Shown here piece by piece: positions 1 through 6,348 of a DNA stretch of 10,170 nt; positions within the stretch are counted from its first letter, which is position 1; each line of letters starts with the position of its first letter. The translations under genes were made by a program, and so were the position numbers. Origin of the DNA: an uncultured Eubacterium sp. (GTDB lineage: Bacteria > Bacillota > Clostridia > Oscillospirales > Acutalibacteraceae); NCBI GenBank assembly GCA_900542875.1, contig UQPH01000041.1, forward strand, positions 1-10,170, given 5' to 3'. The notes under the pieces are model-generated. The model saw nothing but the letters and a program-made list of their open reading frames with translations, was not told the DNA's origin and made no database searches.

Positions 1-736
1 TTGCCCCGCCGATAACAAATCTGCCTGTCGGGTTTACATAAAATACCGTGTCCTCGTCCATAAGTTCTGCGGGAACTGTTGTCTTAATTACCTTTTCGAT
101 AATATCTTTTCTGAGTTGTTCGAGTTCAACATCTGCACTGTGCTGTGATGAAACTACAACAGTTGTAACCTTAACCGGCTTGCCGTCATCATACTCAACG
201 GTAACCTGAGTTTTACCGTCCGAGTAAAGATACGGAAGGGTTCCGTCTTCTCTGACCTGAGTAAGTTTAAGAGCCAATTTATGAGCAAGAGAAATAGGAA
301 GCGGCATAAGTTCTGCCGTTTCATTACAAGCATAACCGAACATCATACCCTGATCACCGGCACCGTTAAGGTTATCCTCGTCCTCCTCGTTATTCTTAAG
401 TTCATAGGACTTATCAACACCCATAGCAATATCGGGAGACTGATGGTCAAGAGCGGTAAGCACGGCACAGGTATTGCCGTCAAAACCTTTCTTTGCATCA
501 TCATAACCGATGTCAATTATAGTCTTACGAACGATAGATGTAATATCAACGTCTGCTTTAGTTGTAATCTCACCCATAACAAGAACCTGACCTGTTGTGC
601 AAGTGGTTTCGCATGCAACACGGCTCATAGGATCTTGCTCAAGCATGGCATCAAGAATTGCGTCAGAAATTTGGTCGCAAATCTTATCGGGATGTCCCTT
701 AGTTACAGATTCACTTGTAAATAAATACTTTGACAT
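1..736 (-). CDS. metK: S-adenosylmethionine synthetase MetK, 3' end cut by window edge
   Basis: Makes S-adenosylmethionine from methionine and ATP in the cytoplasm, the methyl donor for the cell. I translated the minus strand from the ATG at 736-734; 245 residues are visible and the frame is still open at base 1, so about 60% of the usual ~385-400 residues is present. Visible family signatures are the N-terminal GHPDK motif (residues 14-18, with His15 and Asp17 for ATP/Mg binding), Glu43 in ACET, HQSPDI near 98-103, and GAGDQG at 125-130 followed by MMFGYA. An acidic stretch rich in Glu and Asp sits just before GAGDQG. An AGAGGA ribosome binding site (745-750) lies 8 nt from the start. Expression is controlled by the SAM-I riboswitch and terminator immediately upstream. 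The identity is very secure; only the missing C-terminal part cannot be checked for integrity. Confidence 0.97.
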   Translation of the reverse strand, partial: MSKYLFTSESVTKGHPDKICDQISDAILDAMLEQDPMSRVACETTCTTGQVLVMGEITTKADVDITSIVRKTIIDIGYDDAKKGFDGNTCAVLTALDHQSPDIAMGVDKSYELKNNEEDEDNLNGAGDQGMMFGYACNETAELMPLPISLAHKLALKLTQVREDGTLPYLYSDGKTQVTVEYDDGKPVKVTTVVVSSQHSADVELEQLRKDIIEKVIKTTVPAELMDEDTVFYVNPTGRFVIGGA

Positions 737-763
737 AATCTATATCCTCTTTAATACTAAACT

Positions 764-797
764 AAAAAAATAAGCATACGATACAGTACCGTATGCT
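764..797 (-). terminator. Intrinsic terminator of the metK riboswitch (expression platform)
   Basis: Read on the minus strand, AGCATACG (797-790) pairs with CGTATGCT (780-773); G-U, U-A and A-U pairs can extend this inward to an 11 bp stem with a 3 nt loop. A T-rich run (772-764) follows directly. It lies between the SAM aptamer and the metK ribosome binding site, as expected for a SAM-ON termination switch. In the S-box mechanism SAM binding stabilises the aptamer and allows this hairpin to stop transcription before metK. Confidence 0.93.
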
Positions 798-801
798 GAA
801 A

Positions 802-899
802 CTCATCATTCGGTATTACCGCCGGTATTAGCACCTTACCGTTTATGGCAGGTTGCTGTGATTTCAACGGGCCGTTCCCTCAATCACTCTGGATAACGC
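802..899 (-). promoter_or_regulatory. SAM-I (S-box) riboswitch aptamer
   Basis: The minus strand holds the conserved S-box core in order: TTATCCAGAG, GAGGGA, GGCCCGTTGAA, GCAACC, AAGGTGCTAAT and GATGAG. Helices can be drawn by hand. P1 pairs TTATC with GATGA. P2 pairs GTGATT with AATCAC and carries a GGG/CCC pairing above it. P3 pairs ACCTGCC with GGTAAGGT. P4 is a short hairpin in the ACCGGCGGTAATACCG segment. Established knowledge is that this class binds S-adenosylmethionine and represses sulfur/methionine genes by premature termination. Its placement before metK is the classical arrangement and gives feedback control of SAM synthesis. Confidence 0.97.
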
Positions 900-921
900 A
901 TGTTTACTTTTCCGTGCAATT

Positions 922-950
922 ATGATACTACAAAAGTATAATAATGTCAA
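922..950 (-). promoter_or_regulatory. metK promoter (housekeeping sigma type)
   Basis: On the minus strand a perfect -35 TTGACA (950-945) is followed by a 17 nt spacer and a -10 TATCAT (927-922). The expected transcription start is near 915, about 15 nt before the SAM aptamer. The whole aptamer-terminator leader is therefore transcribed. Its -35 lies only 23 nt from the -35 of the divergent promoter serving the gene at 1060. Confidence 0.85.
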
Positions 951-973
951 CAGTAAAATCATTAAAATATGTG

Positions 974-1002
974 TTGCATTTTGTTTAGAAATAGTTTATA
1001 AT
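974..1002 (+). promoter_or_regulatory. Promoter of the SDR gene at 1060
   Basis: A -35 TTGCAT (974-979), a 17 nt spacer and a perfect -10 TATAAT (997-1002) point towards the gene starting at 1060. The predicted start of transcription near 1009 gives a leader of about 50 nt. This is back to back with the metK promoter. The near-consensus elements agree with the biased codon use of the gene, which suggests high expression. Confidence 0.82.
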
Positions 1003-1019
1003 TTTATATGAAATATTTT

Positions 1020-1036
1020 TGTCCGTTAATTGGACA
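1020..1036 (+). repeat. Short inverted repeat in the SDR leader, possible operator or hairpin
   Basis: TGTCC (1020-1024) is repeated inverted as GGACA (1032-1036) with a 7 nt AT-rich centre. It sits 10-27 nt downstream of the predicted transcription start and 10 nt before the ribosome binding site. It could be an operator half-site pair or a small 5' UTR hairpin. A 5 bp repeat can occur by chance, so this is weak. Confidence 0.3.
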
Positions 1037-1059
1037 TTGCTGTTTAAGGAGGAAATAAA

Positions 1060-2622
1060 ATGGCAAAGAAAACAGTATTCCTTACCGGCGGTACCGGTAA
1101 CATGGGTTGGGCTGCTGTACAGGAAATGCTCAAGCATCCGAATGAAATCAACATCAAGATGCTCGCAAGAAAAAGCCCTAAGAACGAGGAAAAGCTCAAG
1201 AATATTATGGCTAAGCCAAATGTTCAAGTCGTATGGGGTGACCTCGGTGACTATGATTCAATTCTTGAGGGTGTAACAGGTTCTGACTATGTACTTCATA
1301 TCGGCGGTATGGTATCTCCTACAGCTGACTGGAAGCCATACAGAACACAAAAGACAAACATCGGCGCTGCTAAGAATATCACTAAGGCAGTTTTAGCTCA
1401 GCCAAACGCTGATGACATCAAGGTTGCATACATCGGCACTGTTGCTGAAACAGGTGGCAGAAACTATCCTATCCACTGGGGCAGATGCGGTGACCCGATT
1501 AAAATTTCCATCTATGACCACTATGCAATTTCTAAGACAGTTGCAGAGCGTGTATTCGTTGAAAGCGGTATCAAGAACTGGGTTGTAATGCGTCAGTCAG
1601 GTATCCTTTATCCAAACATTCTCAAGAATATGGACCCGATTATGTTCCACGTACCGATTAACGGTGTTCTTGAGTGGTGTACTGTTGAGGACTCAGGCCG
1701 TCTTATGTGTAACCTTGTTCTTGAGGACGAAAAAGGCACACTCGGTAACGACTTTTGGAATCACTTCTTCAACATCGGTTCAGGTGAGCAGTACAGAATT
1801 TCTAACTATGAATTTGAGTGTCTCCTTCTCGGTACTCTCGGTCTTGCAGGCCCTGAAAAACTCTTTGACCCTAACTGGTTTATCACAAAGAACTTCCACG
1901 GTCAGTTCTATGCTGACGGCGACAAGCTCGAAGATTTCCTCCACTTCAGAGAGAACCTTCCTGTTAAGGATTACTTCAACAGACTTGCTGACCATGTTGA
2001 ATTCTACTTCAAAATACCAAGATACCTTCCAAAGAATCTTGTTGCTGCTTGCGCTAAGCCATTCATGAAGAAGATCGCTATGACTAAGGACTTCGGTACT
2101 CTTGACTGGGTTGCAACAAAGAATCAGACAAGACTCTCTGCTTACTACGGTACATATGAGGATTGGAAAAAGATTCCTTCAAAGTGGGAAGACTTTGAAA
2201 TCAGAAAGTTCAACAAGAAGACTGAGGACGCAGAAAACTACAAGCTTGACCACGGTTATGATGAGACAAAGCCTGAATCAGAACTTGACATCGAGGATAT
2301 GAAGCAAGCTGCTAAGTTCCGTGGCGGTGAGTGCCTCAGCGAAACAATGACTAAGGGCGATATGGCTACAAAGCTCAAGTGGAAGTGCGGTTACTGCGGT
2401 GCTGAATTTGAGGCTTCACCTGCTCTTATTCTTCTCGGCGGTCACTGGTGTCCTGAATGCTACATTCCGCAGAAGCAGTGGGATTACGATAACATCGCAA
2501 GAACAAATCCGTTCTTCGCACAGGTTTGGTATCCCAGCCACACTAAGGAAGAAACCAATGTATACAAGTTCGACGATTTATTCCAAATCGACGGCGTTAA
2601 GTGGGACGATATCAAGAGATAA
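1060..2622 (+). CDS. Extended SDR (NAD-dependent epimerase/dehydratase-like) with C-terminal zinc-ribbon-like tail
   Basis: Predicted cytoplasmic NAD(P)-dependent oxidoreductase or epimerase of 520 residues; substrate unknown. The N-terminus has a Rossmann-fold start with the TGGTGNMG nucleotide-binding motif (residues 9-16), an acidic GDL at 60-62 and the SDR catalytic pair Tyr155/Lys159 (YAISK). The SDR part fills roughly residues 1-320. It is followed by a charged segment and a four-cysteine module, Cys443/Cys446 and Cys464/Cys467 (CxxC-x17-CxxC), which looks like a zinc ribbon, then a Trp/His-rich end. Typical epimerases of this class have 300-350 residues, so the extra ~200 are notable. 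AAGGAGG (1046-1052) sits 7 nt before the ATG. Lysine is mostly AAG and leucine mostly CTC/CTT, unlike the AAA-rich gene downstream, which suggests high expression. It is transcribed alone from its own promoter and ends at a terminator. The superfamily is secure; the reaction is not known to me. Confidence 0.9.
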   Translation: MAKKTVFLTGGTGNMGWAAVQEMLKHPNEINIKMLARKSPKNEEKLKNIMAKPNVQVVWGDLGDYDSILEGVTGSDYVLHIGGMVSPTADWKPYRTQKTNIGAAKNITKAVLAQPNADDIKVAYIGTVAETGGRNYPIHWGRCGDPIKISIYDHYAISKTVAERVFVESGIKNWVVMRQSGILYPNILKNMDPIMFHVPINGVLEWCTVEDSGRLMCNLVLEDEKGTLGNDFWNHFFNIGSGEQYRISNYEFECLLLGTLGLAGPEKLFDPNWFITKNFHGQFYADGDKLEDFLHFRENLPVKDYFNRLADHVEFYFKIPRYLPKNLVAACAKPFMKKIAMTKDFGTLDWVATKNQTRLSAYYGTYEDWKKIPSKWEDFEIRKFNKKTEDAENYKLDHGYDETKPESELDIEDMKQAAKFRGGECLSETMTKGDMATKLKWKCGYCGAEFEASPALILLGGHWCPECYIPQKQWDYDNIARTNPFFAQVWYPSHTKEETNVYKFDDLFQIDGVKWDDIKR

Positions 2623-2638
2623 TAACACATTAAAAAAT

Positions 2639-2669
2639 AAAGACTGCGGATTAGTTTCGCAGTCTTTTT
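2639..2669 (+). terminator. Intrinsic terminator after the SDR gene
   Basis: AAAGACTGCG (2639-2648) pairs with CGCAGTCTTT (2658-2667) to form a perfect 10 bp stem with a 9 nt loop, ending in a T run. It starts 17 nt after the TAA of the SDR gene. The next gene begins 27 nt downstream with no clear promoter between, so some read-through into it is possible. Confidence 0.92.
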
Positions 2670-2695
2670 GCTTAACGGAGAATAAGGAGAATAAT

Positions 2696-3640
2696 ATGAA
2701 AAAAATTTTCAGTTCAACACTTATTTTACTTTTAATTTTATCTTCAATCCCCTTTACTGCTTATGCTATGGATAACACGGAAAATCCCAAAAGTACATCA
2801 ATAATAACAATCGACGATGATGCAAACGAAGTACATGAAAAGCCGGGAGATGATTATAATATCGAATGGTTTGAAGGCTTTGAGGACGGTATTCCGAACA
2901 CTTGGGAAAATCTGGATAAAGACAGCGACAACTACAAGTGGTGGCTTTTTAATGATGAGCCTACATACGAGGGATATAATTATGCTCATCACGGAAATTT
3001 TTCAATTAAATCAAATTCATTTTTGAGGTATAACGGTTCTGAGTTAACTCCCGATAATTGGCTGATTTTACCTGAGCAAGACTTATCTGTAAGCAAAGAC
3101 TATATTTTAACCTTTGACGCCGAATGTCTAAGCGGTACAGAAAGAAAAGATTATTTGGGAATATATATTTCGACAGACGGCGGAAATAATTACAACCAAA
3201 TCGGTGAGGACTTCAGCCAACAACCCTATTGGCGTAGGGTAAGTGTAGACCTGTCCGAATACTCCGGCAAAAAGATAAAAATAGCCGTTGTGCATCATAA
3301 TTCATTCAATCAAAGCATGGTTATCTTAGACTGCTTTTATCTTTACAGCAAGGATAACGGCAGGCAAAATACAGACAACGACAATAATACGGATAGTTCC
3401 GATAATGAAAAACCTAACGGCGAGAGTAATGATAATAAATCCGACTCAAAAACCGATACAAAAGAAGCGAATAAATCGGATAATAACAAATCTGCAAAAA
3501 TTAATAATGCTACTGAGACCGCCGGTAAAAAGTCTCCCGAAACCGGAAATTATTTATACTATGGTATAATTATTTTGACAATAGGCGTGATACTACTGTT
3601 TCTTGCTTTATCAAAACGAAAAAAACTAAATATTAACTGA
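2696..3640 (+). CDS. Secreted wall-anchored protein with choice-of-anchor-J-like domain and SPETG sorting signal
   Basis: A 314-residue exported protein likely displayed on the cell surface; the ligand is unknown. The start is the ATG at 2696, with AAGGAGA (2684-2690) 5 nt before it; the frame stays open upstream, but that part runs through the SDR gene and the terminator. Residues 1-24 form a signal peptide (MKK, hydrophobic core, likely cut after AYA). Residues about 57-218 resemble choice-of-anchor-J / cleaved-adhesin beta-sandwich domains: a FEDGIP...W start, a TPDNWLILP segment, a LGIYISTDGG strand, and W179RRVSVDLS followed by a final LDCFYL strand. Residues 222-278 are a low-complexity Asn/Asp/Ser/Lys linker. 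The end has SPETG (280-284), a membrane segment (286-305) and a KRKK tail, the layout of a sortase signal with S in place of L. No sortase gene is in the window. It ends at a strong terminator. Confidence 0.85.
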   Translation: MKKIFSSTLILLLILSSIPFTAYAMDNTENPKSTSIITIDDDANEVHEKPGDDYNIEWFEGFEDGIPNTWENLDKDSDNYKWWLFNDEPTYEGYNYAHHGNFSIKSNSFLRYNGSELTPDNWLILPEQDLSVSKDYILTFDAECLSGTERKDYLGIYISTDGGNNYNQIGEDFSQQPYWRRVSVDLSEYSGKKIKIAVVHHNSFNQSMVILDCFYLYSKDNGRQNTDNDNNTDSSDNEKPNGESNDNKSDSKTDTKEANKSDNNKSAKINNATETAGKKSPETGNYLYYGIIILTIGVILLFLALSKRKKLNIN

Positions 3641-3644
3641 TACC

Positions 3645-3678
3645 AAAAAGGTTGTGACTGAAAGTCACAACCTTTTTT
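3645..3678. terminator. Strong bidirectional terminator between convergent genes
   Basis: A perfect 15 bp stem, AAAAAGGTTGTGACT (3645-3659) with AGTCACAACCTTTTT (3663-3677), encloses a GAA loop. It has a T run on the plus strand and, because the other arm begins with A residues, also one on the minus strand. It lies 4 nt after the surface protein gene and 13 nt beyond the stop of the convergent small gene, so it serves both transcription units. Confidence 0.93.
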
Positions 3679-3690
3679 CCGTATATTTAA

Positions 3691-3828
3691 TTAATCATCG
3701 TCGTTATCATCATTATTAAACGGCGTACGGTCATAATTATATACATATTCGCATCTATCCTGACTGTATCCGTTTTTATCGATATATTCATACTCGCCGG
3801 TGTCGTAATTAAAACAATATTTATACAT
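3691..3828 (-). CDS. Small Tyr/Asp-rich hypothetical protein (45 aa)
   Basis: A short reading frame from ATG (3828-3826) to TAA (3693-3691). I do not recognise the family. Support comes from an excellent ribosome binding site, AAGGAGA (3842-3836), 7 nt before the ATG and inside the end of the upstream gene, and from the tight 2 nt gap to that gene's stop. The product has 9 Tyr and 9 Asp in 45 residues, two Cys (5 and 26), a repeated Tyr-Asp/Glu pattern with a DKNG turn suggestive of a beta hairpin, and a C-terminal acidic Asn/Asp tail. There is no signal peptide or membrane segment. It is probably co-translated with the HTH-ankyrin protein and ends just before the bidirectional terminator. 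It could be a partner or modulator of that protein; this is inference only. Confidence 0.65.
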   Translation of the reverse strand: MYKYCFNYDTGEYEYIDKNGYSQDRCEYVYNYDRTPFNNDDNDDD

Positions 3829-3830
3829 AA

Positions 3831-5033
3831 TTATATCTCCTTAACTATATCTAAAATGTTTATAATTTTATTATAAAGGCTGTTAAGTTCTTCGGATAAC
3901 TGCACCGCATTTGCTCTCTTTGGAGTTATGTCACATTTGGCAATATCAGTAATCATTGTATCGTAACTATAATTTGTATAATCCATACACAATATGCTAT
4001 TATGAATTTTTAATGATTTTTTACATATATCATACGAATTAAGTACATAAGGCAGATTTTTTTCTTGAACATTAGTCTTAACTGTCAGAACTATATCCTT
4101 AAGATTATTAAAAACTTTTTCATTATGTTTTATTACCTTTTTAAGTACAAGCTCTAAATGAGCTGAATTAACTTTACACATTTCACTGAGCAGTTCTGAC
4201 ATAAAGGGATATATAAATTCATATTGTTTCTTATTAATTGATATATCAAACGGAGTAACAAAATAATTAATTACCTTTTCGCTTGAATTTGCTATCTTTT
4301 TAATTAAGTTAAAATCGGGTTCTTCAAAATATATTCTTTCAAAACCACCATAAGGATTTAACAAATAAAGTTCGGGGATTTCTCTCGCATGCAGATAATC
4401 AAGCATTTCAATATCATTATTTCTGATAGCCAATACAATGAGATTCTTGCGAAATTCGTCTAATTTTTCAAATCTCCAAACCGGTTGCGGTCTGTCTACA
4501 TACACTCTTGTCAGAGCAGACATTTTTGTATTTAATCCGTATGTTTGCGGCGCCATTTTATAACTTTCCTCATCATAGGTTATATACTCATTCTTAATAA
4601 GAAACTTGATAAAATCGTAATTGCCAAATTCAAAGATGTAATCGAGAACGGTTTTATTATATTCGTCAGTATTAAGAACGAGCTTTTCCTGCATATCAAT
4701 ATACCTTTGCCACTCTGTCTCATTGTGAGAATTAGCAATAGTATAATTAGTTACTCGCTCAGTGTTATAGGCACTGCATTCACCTGCGCTCAAAATTTGC
4801 TCAAAAGTAACATCCAAAAGCTCGCCGAAATAAGGAAGGTCTCTTGTTTGGATTGAATTTTTACCGTTTAGAATATCTTTGAGTTTATTGGCTCTGATAT
4901 TAATATTCTCCGATACATCAAGTTTTTCCAAATTCAACCACTCGGCACAAAACTTGCGTCTTGACTCATATTTTGAGTCAATTAAACCTGATAAGTATTT
5001 CCCTATTTCATTATTGGCTTTAGCTGATGTCAT
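3831..5033 (-). CDS. Hypothetical protein with N-terminal HTH-like region and ankyrin-like repeats
   Basis: A 400-residue soluble protein; I do not recognise a named family. Residues about 8-85 look like a Cro/C1 (XRE)-type helix-turn-helix region, with RANKLKDILNGKNSI and FGELLDVTFEQILSAGE resembling the recognition-helix and trailing-helix parts of such domains. Residues about 118-143 (starting KTVLDYIFEFGNYDFIKFL) and 186-208 (NLIVLAIRNNDIEMLDYL) have the spacing of ankyrin repeats. The rest is predicted mostly helical, without signal peptide or membrane segments. AAGGAGG (5050-5044) lies 10 nt before the ATG, and a promoter lies just upstream. The likely role is a DNA-binding regulator or a protein-interaction sensor, but no target is visible. 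The 45-residue gene follows after 2 nt. Codon and base composition is more AT-rich than rmuC or the arabinose genes, which hints at an accessory gene. Confidence 0.8.
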   Translation of the reverse strand: MTSAKANNEIGKYLSGLIDSKYESRRKFCAEWLNLEKLDVSENINIRANKLKDILNGKNSIQTRDLPYFGELLDVTFEQILSAGECSAYNTERVTNYTIANSHNETEWQRYIDMQEKLVLNTDEYNKTVLDYIFEFGNYDFIKFLIKNEYITYDEESYKMAPQTYGLNTKMSALTRVYVDRPQPVWRFEKLDEFRKNLIVLAIRNNDIEMLDYLHAREIPELYLLNPYGGFERIYFEEPDFNLIKKIANSSEKVINYFVTPFDISINKKQYEFIYPFMSELLSEMCKVNSAHLELVLKKVIKHNEKVFNNLKDIVLTVKTNVQEKNLPYVLNSYDICKKSLKIHNSILCMDYTNYSYDTMITDIAKCDITPKRANAVQLSEELNSLYNKIINILDIVKEI

Positions 5034-5065
5034 ATCAAAAAAACCTCCTTTGAATTTCTAAGTTC

Positions 5066-5094
5066 ATTATAATACAGACGGCGAAAATTGTATA
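5066..5094 (-). promoter_or_regulatory. Promoter of the HTH-ankyrin gene
   Basis: On the minus strand a perfect -10 TATAAT (5071-5066) is preceded, at 17 nt, by TATACA (5094-5089), which matches four of six -35 positions. The expected start near 5059 gives a leader of about 25 nt carrying the AAGGAGG site. It begins right after the rmuC terminator, so this is an independent unit. Confidence 0.65.
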
Positions 5095-5097
5095 TAG

Positions 5098-5152
5098 AAA
5101 AAAAGCATGCAAAAAACGCACATAAAATTAAGCGGCGGATTTTTGTATGCTT
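5098..5152 (-). terminator. Intrinsic terminator after rmuC (long hairpin)
   Basis: On the minus strand AAGCAT (5152-5147) pairs with ATGCTT (5108-5103), and CAAAAA (5145-5140) pairs with TTTTTG (5115-5110) with one A-C mismatch between them. A small CGC/GCG pairing is possible inside the apical part. The outer arm runs into a T tract of seven. It starts 15 nt beyond the rmuC stop. The apical loop is larger than usual, so efficiency is uncertain. Confidence 0.65.
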
Positions 5153-5167
5153 CAGACATATAAAATT

Positions 5168-6292
5168 TTATTCAAGCAGATTTACAGACGCTTCGTTGTC
5201 GAGTGAATTTACGGATTTCAGGTTCTTTTGGATAATGTCGTTACGCTTTTGTGCCTGCTCGATAGTTGAGCCTGCCTCGTCGATTTTTTTCTTTGCTTTG
5301 ATAAGCAAATCGCCGAACATATCATACTGTTTCTTTGCGTTGCCCAAAATCTTAAACACCTCATTAGCCTTTTTATTAATTGCAATAGTGCTAAAGCCCA
5401 ACTGTAAAGAACTAAGCATTGCGGTGATTGTACCCGGACCTGCAACAAGAATTCCCATAGACCTGAGTTTATCGGGCAGACCGTTTTTATTATTCATTAT
5501 CTCTGCATAAAGCCCCTCGGTCGCAAGATACATAACCGCAAAAGGAGTGGTATACGGCTCGGCAATATAATTTTTAATTGCCTTTGCCTCGTCTTTTATA
5601 CGAACTTCAAGTGCCTTTCTCGACTGCTCTACAACGGCAATATTTCCCACTTCCGAAGCGGATACGAGCCTTGAATAATCCTCCATGGGAAACTTTGAGT
5701 CAATAGGAAGATAAACAATCTCATCATTTTCGGAATTAGGGATTTTGACAGCAAACTCTACCCTACCGTTATATTTCGGATTAGTAACAACATTCTGCTC
5801 AAACATTCCGGGAATAGTCTGTTCCAAAATGTTACCCAACTGTGCCTCTGCCCAAGTGCCCCTGATTTTTACATTTGAGAGAATACGATTAAGACCCGAC
5901 ACTCCGTCGGACAATTCTTTCATTTCGCCGAGAGATTTATAAACGCTGCCAAGTTGATTGGACACTTGTTCAAAGGAAGAATTAAGTCTTTTATTAAGAG
6001 TGCTCGACAGTTTTTCGTCCACCGTTTCACGCATTAAATCAAGTTTTTTCTCATTACTCTCCTGCATGGAATTAACAGCTTTGGTTACGGCATCGGTCTG
6101 AGCGGTTGTGTTTTCACTGAGCGTTTCCAAAATTTTAATCTGTTGCTGATAATTTTTTTCGGTTAATTCGGACATCTGACGGGAGAGTTCTTCAAGTCTT
6201 TGGGTATTATCCGATTTTGACTTGGTAAGCGTCAGAACAATCAAAACGATTAAAAGTACAATGCAAATTATAAGCAAAAATTCCGTTAACAT
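5168..6292 (-). CDS. rmuC: RmuC family protein (membrane-anchored, nuclease-like)
   Basis: A 374-residue RmuC homologue. RmuC proteins have a membrane anchor, a coiled coil and a domain related to restriction-endonuclease folds; in E. coli loss of rmuC changes recombination at inverted repeats, but the biochemical role is unsettled. Visible parts in order: a strongly hydrophobic N-terminal segment (residues 4-22), a Gln/Glu/Lys-rich coiled-coil stretch (about 28-135), then the conserved core with RGTWAE (144-149), PIDSKFP (196-202) and PFAVMYLATEGLYAEI (250-265), and GILVAGPGT (280-288). I chose the ATG at 6292 because GAGGTGA lies just upstream and the membrane segment then begins at once. 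An in-frame ATG at 6361 would add 23 residues but lies inside the arabinose operon terminator and upstream of the rmuC -10. The gene has its own promoter and terminator. Confidence 0.93.
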   Translation of the reverse strand: MLTEFLLIICIVLLIVLIVLTLTKSKSDNTQRLEELSRQMSELTEKNYQQQIKILETLSENTTAQTDAVTKAVNSMQESNEKKLDLMRETVDEKLSSTLNKRLNSSFEQVSNQLGSVYKSLGEMKELSDGVSGLNRILSNVKIRGTWAEAQLGNILEQTIPGMFEQNVVTNPKYNGRVEFAVKIPNSENDEIVYLPIDSKFPMEDYSRLVSASEVGNIAVVEQSRKALEVRIKDEAKAIKNYIAEPYTTPFAVMYLATEGLYAEIMNNKNGLPDKLRSMGILVAGPGTITAMLSSLQLGFSTIAINKKANEVFKILGNAKKQYDMFGDLLIKAKKKIDEAGSTIEQAQKRNDIIQKNLKSVNSLDNEASVNLLE

Positions 6293-6319
6293 ACTATCAC
6301 CTCGTATTTTCTTATCTAT

Positions 6320-6348
6320 ATTATAAACAAACACCCGCCGAATTTCAA
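6320..6348 (-). promoter_or_regulatory. rmuC promoter, embedded in the arabinose operon terminator
   Basis: On the minus strand TTGAAA (6348-6343), a 17 nt spacer and a perfect TATAAT (6325-6320) form a near-consensus promoter. The -35 falls exactly in the loop of the upstream terminator hairpin and the -10 falls in its T-rich tail. Transcription would start near 6313, giving a leader of about 20 nt before the rmuC ATG. Confidence 0.8.

Noticed and set aside
281..724. Open plus-strand frame of 147 codons
   Set aside because: It lies fully antisense to metK, which has unmistakable conserved motifs, and has no ribosome binding site or recognisable protein pattern.
2399..2695. N-terminal extension of the surface protein
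   Set aside because: The frame is open back into the SDR gene, but it would cross the terminator at 2639-2669 and place the signal peptide inside the protein; the ATG at 2696 has a good ribosome binding site.
3403..3530. Tandem-repeat or mobile-element signal in the Asn/Asp/Ser/Lys coding stretch
   Set aside because: It is a low-complexity protein linker with no regular repeat unit at the DNA level.
3831..6292. Defence island made of the HTH-ankyrin unit and rmuC
   Set aside because: The two units have separate promoters and terminators, RmuC is a common chromosomal gene, and no other defence-type gene is nearby.
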